Assembly (NCBI GenBank): GCA_022575985.1
Contig: JAKSXM010000231.1
Span: 8,186,501 to 8,250,500 of the forward strand
Origin: Anagrus nilaparvatae
Taxonomy: Eukaryota > Arthropoda > Insecta > Hymenoptera > Mymaridae
Direction of reading: 5' to 3'
Length of the DNA stretch: 64,000 bases
Shown here in pieces: positions 36,924 through 48,681 of this stretch. Made by a program: the position numbers and the translations under genes. Within the stretch, counting starts at the first letter, position 1. The number at the start of each line of letters is the position of its first letter. The notes beneath the pieces were generated by a model, which ran no database searches, was not told the DNA's origin, and saw only the letters and a program-made list of their open reading frames with translations.

Positions 36924-38005
36924 CTAATGTAAAAAATAATATAATTTACAATTTTCATTTTATTTAAATACATATACTTAAGAAAGAGTTGAGTTATTAA
37001 TTTAGAGAGATCTAAATCACGTTTATATGATTTTTGTTTTTATTAATTAATACTCTAAAATGAAAGGGTCGAATTAAGTTCAGTCAACAATTTTTTACAA
37101 TGCTGATCTACAAATATATTAAGTTTTATTTAGTACATATTAAGTTTTTAAAAATCTTAAATCATACAAAATTTCAAATTGACAAACTTCTAAGACGTTC
37201 TTTTGAGCTTAGATACTCACAGACTTTTTTTTTTTTTAATTTTGAAATTTTAGACAATGAGTCAATTTAAATTTTTATAATTTAAAATAAAAAATAAACG
37301 CATAAGCGGCCAATGCCTTATCAAAAGTTATTAATATTATAATAGAATATTAATTCTAAAAATATTGAATTATGCCAATTATAACATTCATTCTTAAAAT
37401 CATTAACGATTTACTTGTCAAATATTTTGAATTAAGATTCTATTATAAATTATAGCATTAATAATTTTTTGATAAGTTCAGCAGAATATAGTCGAAAGCC
37501 ACTATTAATCACGCCAAAAATTAAAGTTTCTATTTGCGTAGTTAAAAATAGGTAGTAATTATGTTTTTTCAACCCGCTTAATACGAATACGAACCAATTG
37601 ATATACATTTATGTATTTAATATGTTAGGTACATTTGAAGATAATTTTGAGGCAATAATTCTTTCAAAGATTTTTTCATAAGGTATGTGACTTAAATTAT
37701 TCTTAGACGAAACCATTAAGAAAGAGATTCCGCAACAATTCATTCAAAAAAATGTAAATTTTTTTTTCAAATCAAAAAATTATATAGACTGTTTTTAATT
37801 TTTGAAAAAAAAATTACAAAAAATTGAGAATTGAATTGTTAAAGATTGCCGTGTGGGCTTATTTATAATAGTGATTTTGGGAAAAATACTATGAAGCCGA
37901 TTTGAAGGTACGACCATCAATCTCACATAAATTTACTTTATGGACTTATAGAATCAAAATTTGAAGATCGCTCAGGTATAATCGTGATAATTTTTGTACT
38001 GGTAT

Positions 38006-38643
38006 ACCCATAGGGAGTACGCTACACGGATCGCACTCGACCCGACCGAATTTAACATTAGGCATCCGCGGAAATTTTGACCATGTACTGTAGCATAAAT
38101 CATATCATATTTTTTCTAATGAAATAAATATTTACTTTATAATGTTAAATATTAAAAACAATTTTTATAAAAGTAATAAAAGAAATAATAATTTAAAAAA
38201 CTCTGCATTTGATTTATATTTTAAATAACTAAAAAATTTAAAACCGAAATCATCCGAGCGCCCTCGCTTACGATCGGGCCTTCTGTCGAGGTAGGGGACT
38301 GATATCATCCTTTCCTTATCCTCTTCTTTCGTCCTGAATTCTCGTCTCAGAATCTCGTGACGATTTTTTAAATTTTAACTCCTCGTAGATAAAAAAGGAG
38401 AGGTGTACCATGACAAGAAAGAAATAAACTTCAATAGGATTAGTTGTATTATTTTTTATATAAAAAAACATATGTAATTATTTCTATTTAATTTTGTAAA
38501 TTTTAAAAAAATCCAAATGTACTCGGATAGCGAGTCTTACACGTGTAAAATATGTAATATACACAGCTTCTCGTTTTCTACTCGTATACCGAGTCAAAAC
38601 CGACAGAATTTTATCGAAATCCGAGTATTCCCTACGGGTAGAA
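38006..38643. mobile_element. Mutator-like MITE with 9-bp target duplication
   Basis: TACTGGTAT is directly repeated on both sides (37997-38005 and 38644-38652). The inner ends are imperfect inverted repeats around ACCC(A/G)TAGGGA(G/A)TAC. Nine-base duplications are typical of Mutator-like elements (family knowledge). The matching intron position in copy A (near 17856) is an empty site reading TTGTATTGGTAC. Confidence 0.7.
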
Positions 38644-38860
38644 TACTGGTATAGTTTCCTTACTTGTTTAAAATTTTAATAAAATTTTTAAATTTTATTT
38701 TACATAAGAACATTTTTGGAGTTTGTAGAAACCTGATTATCATTGAAAAAGAAATCAGTAAATTATAAAACAAATGAAAAGAATGACTAATATATTAGGT
38801 TACTGAAACTAAAACTCATCTCTGACTTAAATAAATGTATAATACAGAAATAATTCTTAC

Positions 38861-39062
38861 GATCTTTCAACTCGGTCTTTAAAAGGAAAATTCTTTGAAT
38901 ACACAAGAGATTTTTTCATAGTTAAAAACGGTTTATTATTTAAATTATTATCTGCATATTTGCACTTTTCGGACTCTGTTATTGTGTCAAATTTATCATA
39001 AGACATGTATTTATTGTATATTATTGAACGAATATACGACTGAATCGCTATAAATATTTTTT
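38861..39062 (-). CDS. IR copy B exon 7
   Basis: It is 202 nt as in A, encodes IFIAIQSYIRSIIYNKYMSY through SKNFPFKDRVER, and is open. The donor is GTAAGA. Confidence 0.85.
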
Positions 39063-39131
39063 CTGCAATTTTAAATTTAATAAATTATATTCAAATAAAA
39101 AAAATAAAGTTAATAATAAATTAAATATTAC

Positions 39132-39503
39132 TTTCAGCTGATACCATACGAAGAATTTCATCTTCTTGGATTTCTTCACTAACCTTCTCACCATAACCAT
39201 TTAATAAAGATTGTGTTAATTCATATGCTTCTGGAGAGTTCTTCAAAACATAGAAAGCAGTTCTGTTATAAAATCTATCTTAAATTATTTTACTATAAGA
39301 ATGACTTACGTGAGTCAATACTTCATTTAAAAAACTGCCATTCTTATAAAACCATTTTCTTTTTGATTTTAATAATTGTTGAATTGTAGTTAATGGTACA
39401 GAATATTCGGTAGAATATAAAATAGCAGTTAGATTTGCGTTATAAAAAATAGCAAAAAATGTAACACCTACCCACCATGCCAACTGAATTGTTTTTATGG
39501 GCG
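39132..39503 (-). pseudogene. IR copy B exon 6 with premature TAA
   Basis: TM2 is intact (AWWVGVTFFAIFYNANLTA). After VLTHVSHSYSKII the frame meets TAA at 39280-39282, then continues DRFYNRTAFYVLKNSPEAY as in A. The exon is 3 nt longer than in A, so no frameshift is involved. Confidence 0.9.
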
Positions 39504-39579
39504 CTACAACACAAGCAGAAAAAATTTATTCATTTTTTGAAAGATTAAAAATACTATAGAATTTTGTTAAAATTATTAC

Positions 39580-39689
39580 TTCCAGTAAGATTTATTGGAA
39601 ATCCTTGGCGTACTAGAGAACCAAATACAAATAATAAACATTCTTGAAAGTCCATGTTTTTTAGTGTATTATTCTTAGTAACTAGCGAG
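39580..39689 (-). CDS. IR copy B exon 5 (pore loop)
   Basis: It encodes CLLFVFGSLVRQGFP identically to A, with TSLTG replaced by INLTG. Its upstream intron is 8.8 kb. Confidence 0.88.
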
Positions 39690-39849
39690 CTGTAATTTAA
39701 GTAGTTTTTTAATGGATATATTAAAGTGATTACCTCATAAGAGAATTTTGTTTATTCTTAAAGTAAAACAGATAAGGATCATTTTTATAAAATCTTTAAA
39801 ACATTAAATTATAGTAAATAAATAAAGTAACGTTAAATCTATGAATAAA

Positions 39850-40689
39850 AAAAAACAATAATAAATAATAAACACGATGATTTAAGGTGAATCAATGATA
39901 CCTAAAAAAATTCAAAACCTTAGGTAAAACTAAATTTTTGAATATTGTTTCTTTTGCTTTTCTTTATCCTCTGTACGTTAATCCCTTTTGAGATTGTCTT
40001 GCAGAGATCCACAACAACTACACAATAAAACCTTATGCTCTGTTTTTGTGATTATTTCTAAGGGAAGCTATGTTACAATATACCGGTCGCGGCTTTCAGA
40101 AAACTATATTAATCTATTAAATATGGGTTTTTCTTTATTAATTACTGAAAAATTCTCACCACTCTTAAATTGCATTAACTAAAACATGGAATTGTGGCAT
40201 ATTTTTATAACTCAATTAACTTTAAGATTTTATGATATCAATTACTGATAATAATAATAAGCGGGATTTCATAATTATCTAAATTCATTTTAATAATTTT
40301 ATTTTATTACTTTTAATAATCTACCCCAAACCCGGTAAGGTTTCCATTGATGATTTTTAGGTTGACTGAGGACATTTTATCACTCAAAGTGGATAACCAA
40401 CTTTATCATCATGGGGAATTTTGATTATGATATCTTGAATATGATCAAAGAGACTTTCTGCTGAAAGAGTTTTTCCAAGGTCTAGGTTTGTTAATATTTT
40501 CAACTTATTTTACGCATTCAGTCAATGACGCGAAATTAAAACAATTTCTTATAAAGTAGCAAAAAGCACTGAGCATTAGAATTTTTTTTTGCTTTCAGGC
40601 TATATCTTTTCTTTGGATTTTACAAAATCGTAAGACGGAGATCTCGTATAACGCGGTTTTAAGAACATCACAGCTAATAAATTCAAATG
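39850..40689. other. Copy B intron 4, first inserted part
   Basis: This has no counterpart in copy A. It is A+T-rich with no domain recognised before the RING relic at 40690. Confidence 0.45.
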
Positions 40690-41150
40690 AAGTCAACATG
40701 ATAATGTATGACTTTGAATTAGCTGTCGTAAGAGGACATAAATCAGAAATAAATCATCGACAAGAAGTTTTGCCTGACGAACCAGTCATCGAGGAAATAA
40801 ATCAAGAGCCTGTCGCAGAGCCACCTGCAGAAATGTAACCTCTTGTTGTACCAAAAATACCAATAGAAGATGGTCAGCAAGCAGCTGAAGAAAGGTCACA
40901 TGACCCAACAATACATCCAGCTGATGCAGATGGTAATCAAAAAATTATAAATAAGTAAAAGTGTATATGTTAATACTTTGATATTTTTAGATCACCAATT
41001 CGAGAACTATGTTCTATGCCTAAACGATGGTACAACTATGCTTAGGTGTTTTGTCCCCTGTGGACACAGATGCGCGTGCCCTGATTAAGTACAATATTGC
41101 TGGGATACCAATAAAAGATATCCCTTCTGCAGGACCAGCTCTAAAATAAG
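40690..41150 (+). pseudogene. Decayed two-exon gene fragment with RING-finger C-terminus
   Basis: Exon 1 (to 40932) reads MIMYDFELAVVRGH, then an acidic, proline-rich stretch (VLPDEPVIEEINQEPVAEPP) with an in-frame TAA at 40836-40838. A 58-bp GT-AG intron (40933-40990) joins in frame to exon 2, which reads YVLCLNDG, then MLRCFVPCGHRCACPD, then a TAA, then YPFCR. The spacing matches a C3HC4 RING finger in which two Cys have become Tyr and one has become a stop. DFELA followed by a C-terminal RING suggests a decayed MULE-type transposase, but this is inference. It lies in copy B intron 4, antisense to the receptor. Confidence 0.5.
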
Positions 41151-42749
41151 ACCCATAAGAATATATTTTTAAAAAAGTAAGTAAGCAAAACTGTTTTTCT
41201 TTAAGTAAAAAAAAAAGAAAAAAGAAAAGTAAATTAATATAAGCGTGATGTTTACTTTATGATGATACAAAATATTAATGTTTTATAAAAAAGTATTCTG
41301 TGTAACCTTTAAAATGTTTAAAGTATTCTGATTATTATGTTGTTAGTTGGAACAATAGAATCTTAGATTAATACGTTAAAACCACCAGTAAAATAATAAT
41401 AATGTAAAATTATTAACAGATTAAAAGTTGTGAAGCTCGTCTCTGCTGAAAAACTTTGAATGGTACTCATAATGGAGGTTTACTGTGGTGTTAGTTATTG
41501 CTTCAAAAAAATTGCCTTTTTTTAAGCAACATCTAGGTAAACTTTCATTGTGAATGTGTATCCGTTGCACAAGATACATCGAGCGAAATTATTAAAAAGA
41601 TGCTTAGAGTTGAAAAAAAAACTTGAATAATAATACGAATTAAAATTAAGAAAAAAATAAATTTATCATTGCGATAAATACTTTATGAGTAAAAAAAATA
41701 ATAATTGAAATAATTGAAATGGTTTAACCAAGTAACTGCAATAAGTAACCGCAATTTCTAAGTATACTTGTTATGTAATAGAAGAAAAAAAGTTTAAGTT
41801 TAATCTTGAAAAAAAATATTGTGATCACTATTTTATAATTTTAGATAAAAGAAACCTTAGATTAGAATAATGTAAAAGTCTTTAGATATTATAATATCTG
41901 AAACTCGTCTCAGCTCTTAAACTCTGGTTGATTCTCATAATGCAGCTAGACCTAATGCTTTATGCTATAAGCTTTATATTTAGGATCTATACCACAAGAG
42001 TAGATAGTCAAACAAATCTAACGGCTAAGGGTAACCCGGCATCATCTTGCCTTTACCCACTGAAACTCCATTCCCCTTCTATATTATATGAAGTCTATCT
42101 CAGGACCGTTTTCAGATTACTTCAGGACTGGTTCAAAGTCATTTAATTTTATTGGTGACTCGTCAGTCTAGTCAAGGACTACGTCATTCCTTTTGATTAA
42201 AATTCTATCTTTTTGTGCTGTCATCTTCAATAAAAATATATGTTAGCTAAGAAATTTACGTCATTTTCTAATATCGTCAAATAAGAGGGTTAATAAATAG
42301 GTTTATAAATAAATAAATGAATAAATAGTTGAATAAATAAATAAATTCATAAATACAAACTAATTATCCTACCATCTGCGGTTGTTTGTGTTGTCGCGTG
42401 TAGGGGCTAGGTTGATTTCTTGTAGATGCAGCCAGCCTTGCTTTATATTCAGATCAACGCAATACGTCTCCATATTAGCCAAAACCTTTAATTTCAGGTT
42501 TTTTTGTTCGGAGTATGTACTCCAGATTTTAACTAATTTTGGACCATACTTCTTTATTTCTGACCATTATACTAATCATATTATCAGGTGTGATTAGACC
42601 AATACTTGTTTCCAGGTCAATGTATGTTCTGTCGTGTCTTTTTTGTCAGGGAAATACACACTCATTCTACGCGTCCAACTTATTGATCCGAATGAGATAA
42701 GAACAATAAAGTCTATGTCCGCTTTAAAAAAAAATATACTGTCTTTTAA
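41151..42749. other. Copy B intron 4, repeats without genes
   Basis: Phrases around GAAGCTCGTCTCTGCTGAAA (about 41430) and GAAACTCGTCTCAGCTCTTA (about 41899) mark a diverged local duplication. ATAA-type simple repeats lie at 42300-42360. No coding sequence is recognised. Confidence 0.5.
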
Positions 42750-43447
42750 GGGCATGTTCTCTTTTTTTTTAGTAAGGAAATAATTTTTTTTAAACATTAT
42801 TTTACTCATCGAGTTTATTGTGTGCAAGTATAATTTTTTATTTATATTATAAAGAAAACATTAAAATTGACAGAAAAAATTTTTTTTTTTTATTTTAAAC
42901 AATTTATTATTATTATATTAAGCGCCAAAGTTACCAGGGTTAAAAAAAACGGTTGCCAGCATAACTCCAGTTTGGAATGTCCGAATTAAAAAAAACAAAG
43001 ATCATTTTATGAGTAATTAAGCCCTTTAGGGGGTGGACTATCGAATAATCAAAATTCCAAAAAATAAAAAAATGGCGCAATATTTAAAAAAAAATCCGAT
43101 ACCAAATTTTGGAAAAATGGCTCCGTTTTGTTTAATTTTTGGAATTTTGATTATTCGATAGTCCACCCCCTAAAGGGCTTAATTACTCATAAATTGATCT
43201 TTGTTTTTTTTAATTCGGACATTCCAAACTGGAGTTATGCTGGCAACCGTTTTTTTAACCCTAGTAACTTTGGAGCTTAATATAATAATAATAAATTGTT
43301 TAAAATTAAAAAAAAAAATTTTTTCTGTCAATTTTAATGTTTTCTTTATAATATAAATAAAAAATTATACTTGCACATAATAAACTCGATGAGTAAAATA
43401 ATGTTTAAAAAAAATTGTTTCCTTACTAAAAAAAAGAGAACATGCCC
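42750..43447. mobile_element. TTAA-flanked foldback MITE, ~310-bp arms
   Basis: Left arm 42750-43062 and right arm 43135-43447 are near-identical inverted repeats, starting GGGCATGTTCTC at each outer edge, around a spacer of about 72 bp. TTAA flanks both sides (42746-42749, 43448-43451). The arms contain GGACTATCGAATAATC next to the spacer. It has no coding capacity, and a transcript would fold into a long hairpin. Confidence 0.88.
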
Positions 43448-43451
43448 TTAA

Positions 43452-44298
43452 GAGCCAGGATATCTATCGGAATAACTTTGGCGCTGACTAGAGCTTCCTC
43501 CAAAGACACTGTGCAGAGCTCCTTGCCTTTGATCACTCGTCAGCTTAGCTACGTAGGTGGCTTTCTTTATAATATCCGCCCAATTTCTGCACCATAGAGG
43601 AGTATGGAGTAGGTGAGTGATATAAAATGCCTACGCTTGCAGGTCTTGGGTTCGCGTGTGTTTCTCTTCAGCCTGCTTAACGTGGCAGTGAGTCTGGTAA
43701 CTTTCTCAGTGCTTCTTAATATCTGCGACATTAAAGTAAACTTCGTGTCCAATAGCACGCCTAAGTACTTTTGGTTGTCCTTCGTTTCTCTCCTGTCTTC
43801 GATATATATTGGCATGATGGTCTGAATATGTTTAAGGGTAAATAGGACAATCACCGTTTCTGTCGCCGCTAGCTTTAGGCTGTGATCTTCCATCCAATAT
43901 TTTATACCTCTCATTATCTGGTTTTATTTGCCTCGTCAATTTTTGTATCTTTTGCCATGATAACTAATGCCATGTCGTTAGCGTATCCAACTGTAAAAGT
44001 GTCTTTGGGCATTGGAAGCCTAAATACGTGATTATACATGAAGATTCATAGATCTAGTCTGAAAACTGATCCTTCTACTGCACCTGCAGTTGCTTCCCTT
44101 AATCTTGTTCCTTGCACAGTCTCATAGATTATTACCTAATCATTCAGGTAGCTGCTGATGATTCTTCGCAGCTTTCTGGCACTTGCAATTTCCTTAGCCC
44201 CTCTATAAAATCGCTCCATCTTGCTGAGTTGAAGGCATTCTTCACATCAAGGTTCACTAGTAGCATGATTTTTCTTGAGTAGTGACTATCTGTCTATG

Positions 44299-44347
<49 letters not shown>

Positions 44348-46330
44348 GGCACTCTGCCAGAGCCATTGTCTTGTACCAGTACCTTCCTTGGGTTCACTAA
44401 CTGGATAGATGCTTTCTCCAGCTCATACGAAAACCACATTACCTTGAAGCACCTTTGACATTAGTTGACTTGCCATGCCACTCCTTAATTTCTCAAGAAC
44501 CCTTCGTAGCGCTTTATATTTTCCTTTTCCTAAGATATTCTTTAGTTCCTTGCCTTTTTGCCTGAGATTGGCACATAACATGCAACTGGGATTATTTGTG
44601 TACGCAGTTGCTATGTGACCTTTTTCTCCGTATTCATAACAATTATTCATCCTGTCTGGTCCATTGCAATTATTAGATTTGTGCCTGTAACGCAAGCACT
44701 TAAAGCAGCGCGTTAATGAGGCCCATAACATTGCCCTGCAGTTGATTCACCCGATTTTAATGCGTCCAGTACGAAATAGCTTATTCGCTTATTCGCTTAT
44801 TCTTTTTTTCATCTATATCAAATATGCAGTCCTGTGCTCTCTTGAGTTGCTCTTAGAGATAGTTACCTTAATATTACTCTTATATGTCTGCGTTTTATTC
44901 TTTGCCTTTGATGGCATTGATCAAATCCATCCTCCTAGTGAGATAAGACAATTTAAGAATTTGGATGACTCATTTAGCAGCAAGATTCCTAATTTTTACT
45001 TGGTCATCTAGATTCATCTTCACTTCTTGTGAAAAGGAACATACTTTGACACTAGGTTCCATCAGTTCGACCAAGATATCACCTGTCCTTGTTATTGGTA
45101 CGTCTCTTATTTTAGCTCCAAGCTTTCCTAATTGCAACTGGGACCTTATAGCTCTCAGAACATTAGAATAGGTTCTACCAGTCAGAAGTGTAATGGCCTC
45201 AGCTCGACCACGTTTTTTTTGGGACGGTCTTTTTTTTTGAAACTACTGGGCACTTCTTATACTCCGTTCTGTCAGCGATTTTCTTCTCTTTTTTCCTTTT
45301 TCTTTCTTTTCTATTGTCGACAAATTTTTGAAAGTCTTCCTTGTTGCTAGTTATATCTTGAGTTTTATGGTTAGCCACCTGCTGCTTCTCAAGCTGGGTC
45401 TGAGTACCTAGCTCGTTCTGGCAAACAGTATTAACCAGATCGATTACAGGGTTTGGATTTATTATTATCTCTGAGCCATCAGGAATCTTTTTAGGAGAAT
45501 TCGCAGCATTCTCTTTAGCTCGCTCGTTATTGTTTTCCAAATTTCCGATGCTTCTCTTCTTTAGCACTGATCCTCTAATGTTTTTTGAAAAGGAGCTCTA
45601 TAGCATTTTTTTCGTTCCCATGTTGATCTCTTATTGCTTTAAGAGCAGTGACCCTATCCTTTTAGTATGATTTTAACAGCTTCATGGTTATCATCCACAT
45701 TTATTAAACGCCTAGCAAGTTCAGTGCCCTAATAAAGACTTTGACTTCAGCAGCAACATCTTTTTCTCTTACTCCTTCCATCTATTTGATTATTTTTTTT
45801 TGTTATTTGACATTCTTATTTTTGTTCACACAAGTAAAGTTGAGTTACGTCACCACATCGGGCTTTGCTCATACCGACGAGAAGCATTTTACACCCATGA
45901 AGTTGCGTGGTAGGGCCAGAATACCACATGGACAAGGAGTTTCTAGGTATTTGTAGGAACTCAAATCCCTAATTTCACACATTTTAACCAAGATTTAAAG
46001 CATTTTTATAGAAGTTATCTTATTCGCTGCTGGGTGGTAAAGCCAAGGCCCCGAAATCTGCAGCCCATAAAATAACCACGTGGTACCTTGTGTAGGTTTT
46101 TGGAATGGGGAAAGAGTTTTACGGTACTAGGAACTGACTGGCCACATCCATCCAGGAAGGCTGAAGACTTCCCACCCAGAGAGGTTGTTTCCTTCACACA
46201 TTACTAAAATAGATAAATATTAACCTTGAATTATAGTTTAGCAAGACTCGTAACTAACCTTCAGTTGCTGCGTCACCATACTCATCACCGTACTCAAGGT
46301 GGAAATCTCCCATGCTAAGAGCCAAATACA
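43452..46330 (-). pseudogene. Decayed R1-like LINE
   Basis: Read on the minus strand, 46015-46330 resembles a 5' leader. 45199-45567 is an ORF1 remnant rich in charged residues. 44423-44731 carries zinc knuckles: the first (CFKCLRYRHKSNNC) is a perfect CX2CX4HX4C; in the second (CYEYGEKGHIATAY) two Cys are Tyr; then CMLC. 43567-44276 is RT: NLDVKNAFNSARW (motif A region), YANDMALVI (YxDD site with Asp changed to Asn), and WMEDHSLKLA ... KYLGVLLDTKFT ... SILLYGAEIG. The endonuclease and early RT are missing, and a (GA)n tract sits at that junction. There are several stops. It has no counterpart in copy A. Confidence 0.85.
44302..44342 (+). repeat. (GA)n microsatellite
   Basis: About 20 GA units lie exactly where the R1-like relic has lost the segment between its zinc knuckles and RT. 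Confidence 0.95.
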
Positions 46331-47329
46331 TAAGTCCTAAGGCGACCCCGTATGTGGCTTAAATCATACTTAATTTTAGAAAAGACCTTCGGGTCCCTTT
46401 TGTTGTGCCACTTCCTTATAGATACTTGTGGTTAGCAGTCTACAGCACACTCATTAAGGATGCACAAATGAAGTTCAAGGCATTGACCCAATTTATAAGA
46501 CAGTTTCAGTTCTCCCAGAAAGCTATAAGCAGTCTGAATCAAAACCTTTAAGAGAATGCATAATTTAACAGCATAGAGCATGTCTTTTAGAGAAATGCAA
46601 GGCATAGGACTCGCTTATAGGGCAGCCTCAGTCATGTCGTTGTTTTACCTTATTATTTACTAAAGACTTTAACATAATATCAATTACGTTTGATAAAATT
46701 CCTTTATTTAAAAATGATTTTCTTATAGCATGGCTACAATTAATTTTAAGCAATCTACTTATTTATACTTTATCGAAATACAAGGAAGAGATAGCAAAAG
46801 GTTAGATCAACCATTAAATATAATTTACTCTTAACTATTCATTGATTTAATAAAGAGTACCAACTTCATCTTCCACTATCTTTTTTAAAGTTTTTAAAAT
46901 AAGCGCAAAAGTAGGAAATGCATAAAAATTCTGGTTTTACACCAAATCCTAATTTTTTTCCTAATTTTATTTAAAGCGGGGTACTAAATACCTCTCATAC
47001 AATTATTATCCTAGGCAATTGAAAGCAACTGAAATCTTTTGTGAAAGCAACTGACATCGATGAACTGGCTAAACAATACTATCTAAATACATAACAATAC
47101 CTTTTCAATTTAATTTCCAAAAAAGCTGTAAAATTATAAAAAGTTAATATAATTAGAAACAGCAACCTATCTATATAATGATGAGTATGAAAAAATTTCT
47201 AATACACAGTCTGTTTTTTTTTAAATAGCTTTATCTCTGTCATGATAATATTACGCCACGAAGTGAAATCATCATTTAAATACACAGAAATCTGCATCTT
47301 AAAATTGTAATTATCATCAATAAAAGGAG
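46331..47329. other. Copy B intron 4, tail of the inserted part
   Basis: No gene or repeat pair is recognised. Similarity with copy A resumes in the DIRS-like relic. Confidence 0.45.
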
Positions 47330-48125
47330 TTAATTTTTTCTTTCAAAAACTTTTGTATATAACCAACTATACTGTAGAGTAGGGTATGTAGCTATAAAAT
47401 AACCTATAAATTTAGCAAATTTACGAATTTTATACCTCGAACGTGAACTAAATTCTTCAATCAACCTTTTCAATTTTATACGCTTTTCCTTAAGTAATTT
47501 CAATAACATATCTTTTGAATTAACAACAAATCCCAATGATTGGCAAGAATTCCTCGGTTTTAACCGACTTATTTTACAGTTAAGGCGGGCGGGTCCTTTA
47601 CAGACAAGAAGAAAAAAGGATTTTCGTTTGATTTTTTCGAGTAGAAATAATTAACTTAGATACATGAAAGTTGTTGAAAATGAAAGATAATTTATTAAAG
47701 AATACAATTTTATTAATATTTTTTTTTTAAGTATAGATGGCGCTGAAGATTTCATTTTATTTGCAAAAATTTTCAAGTGTTTAAGTTAATTTTTTCTGCC
47801 CAAAAAATATAAACAAAAATCCCTGTTTTTACTCGTGTATGTAAAGGACCCGCCCGCCTTAACTATCCAATCACGTCCCAATAACAAATTTAACGTTTGA
47901 TTAAAATGTAAAAAAAATCCTCATAAATAACCCAAAAAAAAATTTTTATGTATCTTTATGCAATCCCTTTGTTATATGTATATGTTTTTAAATAAGTTTT
48001 TAAAATTCAATTTCAAGGCTATTCTAATTTAATTTATCGTAAAAGAAGGGGAATCCACAAATTCATTCAATTTCTATAAATTATGGACAAACAATTGTCC
48101 ACCATCGGATTTCGGTACCAAAAAA
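47330..48125 (-). pseudogene. DIRS-like reverse transcriptase relic, copy B
   Basis: On the minus strand FLVPKSDGG and KLNEFVDSP (RT fingers) lie near 48050-48120. The connection region follows at 47330-47570: LGFVVNSKDMLLKLLKEKRI, then KIRKFAKFIGYFIATYPTLQ and YSWLYTKVFE. This LGF-NS-M ... IR-AK-IG ... YP-LQY pattern is characteristic of DIRS-type elements. A TTAA MITE (47584-47858) interrupts it, and stops and shifts are frequent. It is the ortholog-like partner of 19759-20330. Confidence 0.75.
47584..47858. mobile_element. TTAA-flanked MITE 2 with paralogous empty site
   Basis: Its perfect 19-bp inverted ends are GGCGGGCGGGTCCTTTACA. TTAA flanks both sides (47580-47583, 47859-47862). The same position in copy A (19922-19925, within TAATTAACTATCC) has a single TTAA and no insert. 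The 275-bp interior is A+T-rich and non-coding. Confidence 0.95.
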
Positions 48126-48454
48126 TAAGAAGAAACTAATTAAGCTTTAACCTTAGGACATTTTCTAATAGCACCTATGTCTATTCATTAGCACGTCAAA
48201 ATGTTTTTTGACACCAAAAATTAAAACTTTAAGAGCAAATTTTTTTTGTCTCTATTCTAGTTCTGACCATAAAAATCGAGTACTTCAAATCGGGTAGTTT
48301 AAGTTCAGGAAGATTAGAATATCATATTACTACTCCGTAAAATTAAATTGCTACACATTAAGTGTCAATATATCTTGAATGAAAATGATAAATTGAATGT
48401 ATAATAAATATGTATAATTGAATGAACATTAATTTATATCAAAAAGTAACTTAC

Positions 48455-48681
48455 CTTATTTTTATAATAATATACATTAATAAACTTGTTATAATAACTG
48501 TGAAAAAAATAAATTTCCAAACAAAATGATCGAATATGGCTTCAAAGCCAGCTGATTGAACATGTAATTCTGATCTATCCATTAAAAAACTGTACGTTAA
48601 TATAGCCAAAGGATACGATAAAACATAATCTTTATAAACATGAGGTAAATGAGGTACATATGCCGCAAGTATATCAGCTTT
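48455..48681 (-). CDS. IR copy B exon 4 (TM1)
   Basis: It encodes KADILAAYVPHLPHVYKDYV through TM1 WKFIFFTVIITSLLMYIII. It is 227 nt as in A and both splice sites are intact. Confidence 0.88.

Noticed and set aside
39283..39313. A 31-bp GTAAGT...AAG micro-intron that would remove the stop in receptor copy B (28 bp in A)
   Set aside because: Both lengths leave remainder 1 modulo 3, so splicing would shift the frame and meet a stop in both copies. The size is also below usual insect introns.
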